From: Lamellibrachia columna
Lineage: Eukaryota; Annelida; Polychaeta; Sabellida; Siboglinidae
Length of the DNA: 64,000 nt
Direction: 5' to 3'
Assembly: GCA_963662155.1 (NCBI GenBank)
Contig: OY759270.1
Location: 56,334,374 to 56,398,373, forward strand
Below are positions 58,398-64,000 of this stretch, piece after piece (position 1 is the stretch's first letter; each line of letters begins with the position of its first letter). The translations under genes were made by a program, and so were the position numbers. Below the pieces are notes generated by a model. The model ran no database searches. It saw nothing but the letters and a program-made list of their open reading frames with translations, and was not told the DNA's origin.

Positions 58398-58590
58398 TTA
58401 AAGGGTTAATGTACCATGTACATTTTATGCTACTAAGATGATTCTGACTGTTTGATTTCAGTTTTGAAGTTGTTGCTTGGAGAATGAACCTCTTGTTGAA
58501 GACATGAAAGTACAAGTTAACAATTTGTATAACTGTTGTTGCAGTCTTAGCAAATTGACTGATGTTTCTACGTCTGTTGATGTCTTTCAG

Positions 58591-58687
58591 ATTGTTCTTT
58601 GTGGGTGCAAGAGGAGGCCACCTGCCAGACGCCATGGCTCTCATCAACATCCACACATTCACTCCAGTGCCTGCCGTCATTGTTCTG
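58591..58687 (+). CDS. SLC7A8-like: SLC7 amino-acid transporter, in-window exon 6 (loop 8-9, start of TM9)
   Basis: This 97-nt exon follows acceptor GATGTCTTTCAG and ends ATTGTTCTG before donor GTAAGA. Its first A completes arginine. It reads [20 protein letters not shown], then [12 protein letters not shown], ending in phase 0. RLFFVGxRxGHLP is the strongest family signature, in the cytoplasmic loop before TM9. The last 52 exon bases plus 9 intron bases are the unit of the tandem repeat that follows. No later exon (TM9 to C-terminus) was found before the window end. Confidence 0.95.
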
Positions 58688-58880
58688 GTAAGACTAGGCT
58701 CTCATCAACATCCACACATTCACTCCAGTGCCTGCCGTCATTGTTCTGGTAAGACTAGGCTCTCATCAACATCCACACATTCACTCCAGTGCCTGCCGTC
58801 ATTGTTCTGGTAAGACTAGGCTCTCATCAACATCCACACATTCACTCCAGTGCCTGCCGTCATTGTTCTGGTAAGACTAG
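58636..58880 (+). repeat. 61-bp splice-donor ('mirage-like') repeat containing 52 bp of exon, 4 copies
   Basis: Copy 1 is the exon itself from GGCTCTCATCAACATCC. Three further copies follow, each starting GTAAGACTAGGCTCTCATCA, with GTAAGA at 58688, 58749, 58810 and 58871, exactly 61 bp apart. Copies are essentially identical, so the duplication is recent or homogenised. Using donor 2 or 3 shifts the frame. Donor 4 would add 183 nt, but an in-frame stop at about 58811 precedes it. Confidence 0.96.
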
Positions 58881-59028
58881 GCTCTCACCAACATTATAAT
58901 AATTACATATAGTATACAATTATTAAGTTAGGGTCTGGGAGACTCCCACTAAATCTAAAAAGCCACTCTCATATGAGCCACTTAAGTGTAATTAAAGACA
59001 AATCCTGGTGTATAGAAGATTATAAATA

Positions 59029-60280
59029 CAGTAGTACCTGCCTTCAACGGACCCTCTGATGAGCAGACACCTGCTATGGCGGGACACTTTCTCAATGTAC
59101 GGACTGTTTTACCATGTTAATGTCCCTCTGATGAGGGGACACCTGGTGAATGCGGACAGCGGACAAGATATTTTGGTTTTCTGTCCCTGCTAAGGTGGAC
59201 AGTAATCGTTATTTTCGTAATTATTTTTTCAAAATATTTTATGTCCAAAATGGCAACGGACAAACAGCACAGTGTGTAGTGGGAAAAACAAAGTTATATC
59301 GCGAATTCGGATATACGGCTGTTGGTCGTGGACCCTGATTTTCTGCCGCCGGGGGAAATGCCAAATGGGCCTGCTTAAACCTACTTAGAATTGCTTTGAC
59401 AATTCTCAAGAAACAGGTGAACAAAGTCAACGACATTGAACGACTGTCAACAAGTTGTTTGTTTGGCGCTGCCGCTGACATCAGTCGCTGATGTTGGCTT
59501 CGCTTAGGCAGTTTGAAATTGCAATCGAGATTCACAAATACGCCTCGCATAAGAATCAGATAAACAGTCTTAAATGCAATTTAGTATGCAGTACTAATAT
59601 GACACTGGGGTGAAATGGCATGCCTCCAATCTAAACGACGCGAAACCAACATGCGAAAGGCGCTACCAGTGCACGAAAATACGAATTCGTCATCCGCATA
59701 TGAAACGACGAATCGATGCTAAGTCATGCATCATAAATTTATGCTTTGGTCGAGATCAGTTGAAAATCAAGGTGAAATGATTATTAATTCTGCCTATTGT
59801 CGTTTTCTATGTTTAATCAGCTTACATACTGCGTGTGTCAACTCATATACGTTTTCGGCTGCTCAAATCCAGATTATTATTTTCGAATCGTAGGCCTATT
59901 ATACCAGTACATCGTCATCATAGTTCGATAATGGTATACGTACATGTATTTTATTAAGTTAACGATTAAACAGGGTGTGACATTTTAAAATAATACACGT
60001 TGATGGTAGTTGACTCGTTTAATAAGCTCTATAAACTACATATTGCCGTATAAGACAGTGCTGCAAGTACACTGTGGCTTTGACAGCGTTCTTGGACTTG
60101 GAGCAGCAGGCGGCGATCGCTGTTGGTTAGTAGCACCCTGGTGGCAGACATGGGAACACCTAACGCGCCTTATTTCAGCCCTCCACTCCAGCATGCCTGT
60201 CTCTCCGATGAGGGGACACCTGCCATGTAGTGACACTTATACTTGGATACAGAAGTGTCTGTTGAAGGCAGGTACTACTG
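59029..60280. mobile_element. pogo/Tigger-like (Tc1/mariner) DNA transposon, non-autonomous, about 1.25 kb
   Basis: The left end reads CAGTAGTACCTGCCTTCAAC and the right end, reverse-complemented from 60280, reads CAGTAGTACCTGCCTTCAAC too, continuing AGAC against GGAC. The TIR is about 24 bp with one mismatch. TA precedes the left end (59027-59028); the right flank is CA, perhaps a mutated TA. Subterminal motifs TCTGATGAGGGGACACCTG and ATGAGGGGACACCTG occur in both halves. CAGT ends with TA targets suggest pogo/Tigger. No transposase was recognised; short open frames at 59150 and 59239 are unassigned. Confidence 0.78.
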
Positions 60281-60303
60281 CAATAGCATAAATCAATAAA
60301 CAG

Positions 60304-60780
60304 ACTGGCTTACAATATGACATTACACATGATTACAGACTGGCAAGGCTTACAACATGACATTATACATGATTACAGACTGGCAAGGCTTACAACATGA
60401 CATTATACATGATTACAGACTGGCAAGGCTTACAACATGACATTACACATGATTACAGACTGGCAAGGCTTACAACATGACATTACACATGATTACAGAC
60501 TGGCAAGGCTTACAACATGACATTACACATGATTACAGACTGGCAAGGCTTACAACATGACATTACACATGATTACAGACTGGCAAGGCTTACAACATGA
60601 CATTACACATGATTACAGACTGGCAAGGCTTACAACATGACATTATACATGATTACAGACTGGCAAGGCTTACAACATGACATTATACATGATTACAGAC
60701 TGGCAAGGCTTACAACATGACATTATACATGATTACAGACTGGCAAGGCTTACAACATGACATTACACATGATTACACAT
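60304..60780. repeat. 40-bp minisatellite, about 12 copies
   Basis: The unit is GACTGGCAAGGCTTACAACA followed by TGACATTACACATGATTACA, with a TATACAT variant in some copies. It lies between the pogo-like element and the minus-strand LINE end. Confidence 0.96.
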
Positions 60781-61075
60781 TGAATGGTTATTCATCCAAA
60801 GAGGTACACATAAAAACTTATTCTCATAGGTTATTCACTCATGATGACAAATGTAACAGATTTGGAGTGTACATACAGCTAGCTACATAAGTGTACATAC
60901 AGCTAGCTACATAAGTGTACATACAGCTACGTAAGTGTGCAAATAATACCGTTTTACGTACATTGCAAACCCGTGTAAGCTGTGAGTGTAGATTTTATTT
61001 TTTTCTAAATCAGGTGCATTATTGATTGTAAGTGGCAACGTGTATCTGAGACCGTTTTGCAAATTCGTGTTGATC

Positions 61076-61945
61076 TGATTGTGTGTATGTTGTATTGTGT
61101 GTATGTTGTATTGTGTGTATGTTGTATTGTGTGTATGTTGTATTGTGTGTATGTTGTATTGTGTGTATGTTGTATTGTGTGTATGTTGTATTGTGTGTAT
61201 GTTGTATTGTGTGTATGTTGTATTGTGTGTATGTTGTATTGTGTGTATGTTGTATTGTGTGTATGTTGTATTGTGTGTATGTTGTATTGTGTGTATGTTG
61301 TATTGTGTGTATGTTGTATTGTGTGTATGTTGTATTGTGTGTATGTTGTATTGTGTGTATGTTGTATTGTGTGTATGTTGTATTGTGTGTATGTTGTGTT
61401 GTGTGTATGTTGTATTGTGTGTATGTTGTGTTGTGTGTATGTTGTATTGTGTGTATGTTGTATTGTGTGTATGTTGTATTGTGTGTATGTTGTATTGTGT
61501 GTATGTTGTATTGTGTGTATGTTGTATTGTGTGTATGTTGTATTGTGTGTATGTTGTGTTGTGTGTATGTTGTATTGTGTGTATGTTGTGTTGTGTGTAT
61601 GTTGTATTGTGTGTATGTTGTATTGTGTGTATGTTGTATTGTGTGTATGTTGTGTTGTGTGTATGTTGTGTTGTGTGTATGTTGTATTGTGTGTATGTTG
61701 TATTGTGTGTATGTTGTATTGTGTGTATGTTGTGTTGTGTGTATGTTGTATTGTGTGTATGTTGTATTGTGTGTATGTTGTGTTGTGTGTATGTTGTGTT
61801 GTGTGTATGTTGTATTGTGTGTATGTTGTATTGTGTGTATGTTGTATTGTGTGTATGTTGTATTGTGTGTATGTTGTGTTGTGTGTATGTTGTATTGTGT
61901 GTATGTTGTGTTGTGTGTATGTTGTATTGTGTGTATGTTGTATTG
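61076..61945. repeat. 16-bp minisatellite inside LINE coding sequence, about 54 copies
   Basis: The unit is GTGTGTATGTTGTATT, with a TGTGTT variant for TGTATT. All frames on both strands are open, giving long false ORFs (Cys/Val-rich on +, His/Thr-rich on -). LINE codons flank both sides on the minus strand (TTALTIL upstream, LQNGLRYTLP downstream), so the array grew from the element. Confidence 0.96.
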
Positions 61946-62640
61946 TCCACGTGTGTTAAAATTGTTAATGCTGTTGTTCTAACGAAGCGGTCAATTTTGA
62001 AGGTAAACAGGAAGTTTGTTATGTGAAAACTTATAATACTGTTTTATTTTTTAGTAATTTTAATGTGTTCTATTTTTAATCATTTAAGACAAACAGTGGT
62101 TCAGTGTGAGCATTATATTTGCTTACACTAATAATTTGGACGAGTTTGTATTGAAGTTTCTGAATTCTGTCATATTTGTAGCCCCAAGCGGTTACGCCAT
62201 AGTTTAAGTGTGGCAGTATCAGTGTGTAGTACAAAGTGATCTTTATATTCAGAGGTAACAACTGTTTTAGTCTATTTAGAACACCTAACGTCCTTGAAAA
62301 CCTGTTTTTCAATGTGGCTTTTCCAGTTAAATTGTTCATTCAGATTTACATAGTAGTATTAGCTATGATTATTAATGGGGAAGTTAACACTTTTTCTTCT
62401 AGCTTTTAAAAAAAATGCACTTAGTTTTGTTTAGGTTAAGAGACAATTTGTTTAGTTTTAGCCATTCACTGATTTTGTTCAGTTCTGTATTTATAACCAA
62501 TTCTATGTTTCTATTTTGTTCATACATGGAAAATGAGTCGATGGTACTTGAAAGGGTAGTATCGTCGGCATACATTATGAAATTAAACTTTTGACTGGCC
62601 TTGGCAAAGTCATTAACGTATATAATAAACAATATTGGGC

Positions 62641-63150
62641 CTAGAATCAAACCATGAGATATGCTTATTGAATTAATGTATGTAATAAACAATATTGGGC
62701 CTAGAATCGAACCATGAGATATGCCTATTGAATTAATGTATGTAATAAACAATATTGGGCCTAGAATCGAACCATGAGATATGCCTATTGAATTAATGTA
62801 TGTAATAAACAATATTGGACCTAGAATCGAACCATGAGATATGCCTATTGAATTAATGTATGTAATAAACAATATTGGGCCTAGAATCGAACCATGAGAT
62901 ATGCCTATTGAATTAATGTATATAATAAACAATAATGGGCCTAGAATCGAACCATGAGATATGCCTATTGAATTAATGTATGTAATAAACAATAATGGGC
63001 CTAGAATCGAACCATGAGATATGCCTATTGAATTAATGTATGTAATAAACAATAATGGGCCTAGAATCGAACCATCAGATATGCCTATTGAATTAATGTA
63101 TGTAATAAACAATATTGGGCCTAGAATCGAACCATGAGGTATGCTTGTTG
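62641..63150 (-). repeat. 60-bp in-frame minisatellite in the RT palm, about 8.5 copies
   Basis: Units contain ATTGAATTAATGTATGTAAT and AACAATATTGGGCCTAGAAT and repeat exactly every 60 bp. On the minus strand each adds GSILGPILFITYINSIGISH, keeping the frame. The original motif (PHGSILGPILFITYIN) precedes the YADD box. Multiplying it must destroy RT folding. Confidence 0.96.
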
Positions 63151-63660
63151 AAATATTAAGCATTTCTGATTTGATATCCTCTATTTCAACATATTGTTTT
63201 CTATTTGTTGGATAATATCTGGTTAAACTTAAAGCTACTCCTTTTACGCCATATAATTCTAATTTATCTAGTAATATCTTATGATCCAGGGTATCAAATG
63301 CTTTGGAAAGGTCAAAATGAATATTTATTGGAATTTCATTTTTATCCATATGTGCCATTAAGCAAATTTTCAAGCAAGAGATTTTGCATTTTAAAAAAGG
63401 AATCTAGCTTGGTGTAAATAATTTTTTTTCAACTACTTTTGACATAACTAGTAAAAGTGATGTTGGCCTGTAATTGCCAACTTGGGTATTGTCACCTTTA
63501 ACAAAAATTTGAGTTATTTTTGCAATTTTAAGTATATCAGGGAAGATACCTGCAGCTAATATTTGGTTTGTAATTAGTGTTAATGATTTTATCACCGCAG
63601 GTTTAACTAATTTTAATAATCGTGAAGAGGTACTATCATACCCACAACTTGTTTTTGGTT

Positions 63661-64000
63661 TTAACAAGATTTAACAAGATTTGCCATCCAAGCCAAAGGC
63701 CCAGATGGCAAGTGGACAAGGAAGCCATTGGCTTATCGAGAGTCCAACAATGTTCATCTACTTATAACCCGCCCTCCTGAGATATGTGTCAACCTTGTTT
63801 TTAAACATATTCACGCTGCTAGCAGTTACACAATCTGTAGACAATTTGTTCCATTCATTTATTGTCCTCTGTGAGAACGAGTGCTTCCTGATGTCCAATC
63901 TACATTGATCCTTTACTAATTTTACCTCATGTCCTCTAGTTCTGCTATCCTTCTTGAGTGAGAAAAACATATTTCTATCAATATTTTCATACCCATTCAA
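63661..64000 (-). mobile_element. CR1/L2-type LINE, 3' end, continuing past the window
   Basis: The minus strand reads toward 63661 as the last 80 codons of ORF2 (NGYENIDRNMFFSLKKDSRT ... KVDTYLRRAGYK), then the 3' region with CATTGTTGGACTCTCGATAA and a doubled ATCTTGTTAA end. The coding part is almost identical to 45050-45285. It abuts the LINE at 63660 and likely inserted into it. Confidence 0.92.

Larger units (their letters stand above)
60907..63660 (-). mobile_element. LINE (same family as 2990-4270), carrying two internal minisatellites
   Basis: Read 63667 to 60907: RT fingers (GYDSTSSRLLKLVKPAVIKS, KGDNTQVGNYRPTSLL), a frameshift near 63400, then HFDLSKAFDTLDHKILLDKL (first catalytic Asp). 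A GSILGPILFITYINS block is repeated about nine times, followed by FIMYADDTTLSSTID (catalytic pair) and SEWLKLNKLSLNLNKTKCIF. Next come NRLKQLLPLNIKITLYYTL and YNAHTEPLFVLND, the 16-bp array, and finally LRYTLPLTINNAP and IYTHSLHGFAMYVKRYYLHT. So the element spans almost 2.8 kb, 0.87 of which is array. Its upstream part is separated by a CR1 tail at 63661. Confidence 0.85.

Noticed and set aside
61057..62026. Cysteine/valine-rich or His/Thr-rich repeat proteins
   Set aside because: A 16-bp unit without stops opens all frames. LINE codons on both sides show the array is inside a dead retrotransposon.
58897..64000. Search for the next transporter exon (TM9 onward)
   Set aside because: No segment with family motifs and matching phase-0 acceptor was found. 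The 3' exons probably lie beyond the window.

Overview
The window is eukaryotic and intron-rich. The best guess is a cephalochordate (amphioxus, Branchiostoma). No bacterial operon, tRNA, rRNA or CRISPR is visible. The species guess rests on three points: an animal SLC7 amino-acid transporter gene with conserved split codons, abundant CR1/L2-type LINEs whose ORF1 carries an esterase-like domain, and minisatellites whose unit contains an exon-intron boundary. I recall that last arrangement being reported for amphioxus Adh genes under the name 'mirages'; this is from memory.

The only host gene I can support is on the + strand: an L-type/y+L-type amino-acid transporter (SLC7A8/LAT2-like). Six consecutive exons were assembled by reading across introns: 5615-5740, 11112-11211, 22743-22787, 55273-55396, 57217-57320 and 58591-58687. 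Every junction is GT-AG and every split codon joins in frame. The encoded part runs from about TM5 to the start of TM9. The 5' exons and the C-terminal exons lie outside the window. Introns are 1.3 to 32.5 kb.

The rest is introns filled with tandem repeats and transposable elements. 1-5.5 kb: a piggyBac-like MITE, a 31-bp array, a dead LINE and a 30/27-bp array. 5.9-10.9 kb: AT-rich, 85-bp and 46-bp arrays. 12-16.8 kb: 38-bp and 25-bp arrays. 17.4-20 kb: a 3'-truncated CR1 head and a complete-ended hAT element with a perfect TIR and 8-bp TSD. 22.7-24.2 kb: a 45-nt exon, its splice-donor repeat, and a CR1 inserted in that repeat. 25-26.8 kb: 44-bp and 41-bp arrays. 27.3-30.7 kb: a 3.4-kb DNA transposon inside a short LTR. 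31.1-47.3 kb: broken Ty3/Gypsy sequence (minus strand) that carries an 8.4-kb 30-bp array in its integrase tail and is interrupted by a near full-length CR1 (about 40.6-45.4 kb). 48-54.5 kb: a degenerate repeat field, another CR1, a LINE fragment with a 25-bp array, and a lone LTR-like copy. 55-59 kb: three transporter exons, two followed directly by splice-donor repeats. 59-64 kb: a pogo/Tigger-like element, a 40-bp array, a minus-strand LINE with 16-bp and 60-bp arrays in its coding region, and a CR1 tail.

The unifying theme is repeated local tandem duplication of unique sequence, often coding sequence. Three of six transporter 5' splice sites, at least five transposon coding regions and many intronic sites have each seeded their own array. 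No two arrays obviously share a unit. This suggests a genome-wide duplication process, not the spread of one satellite.
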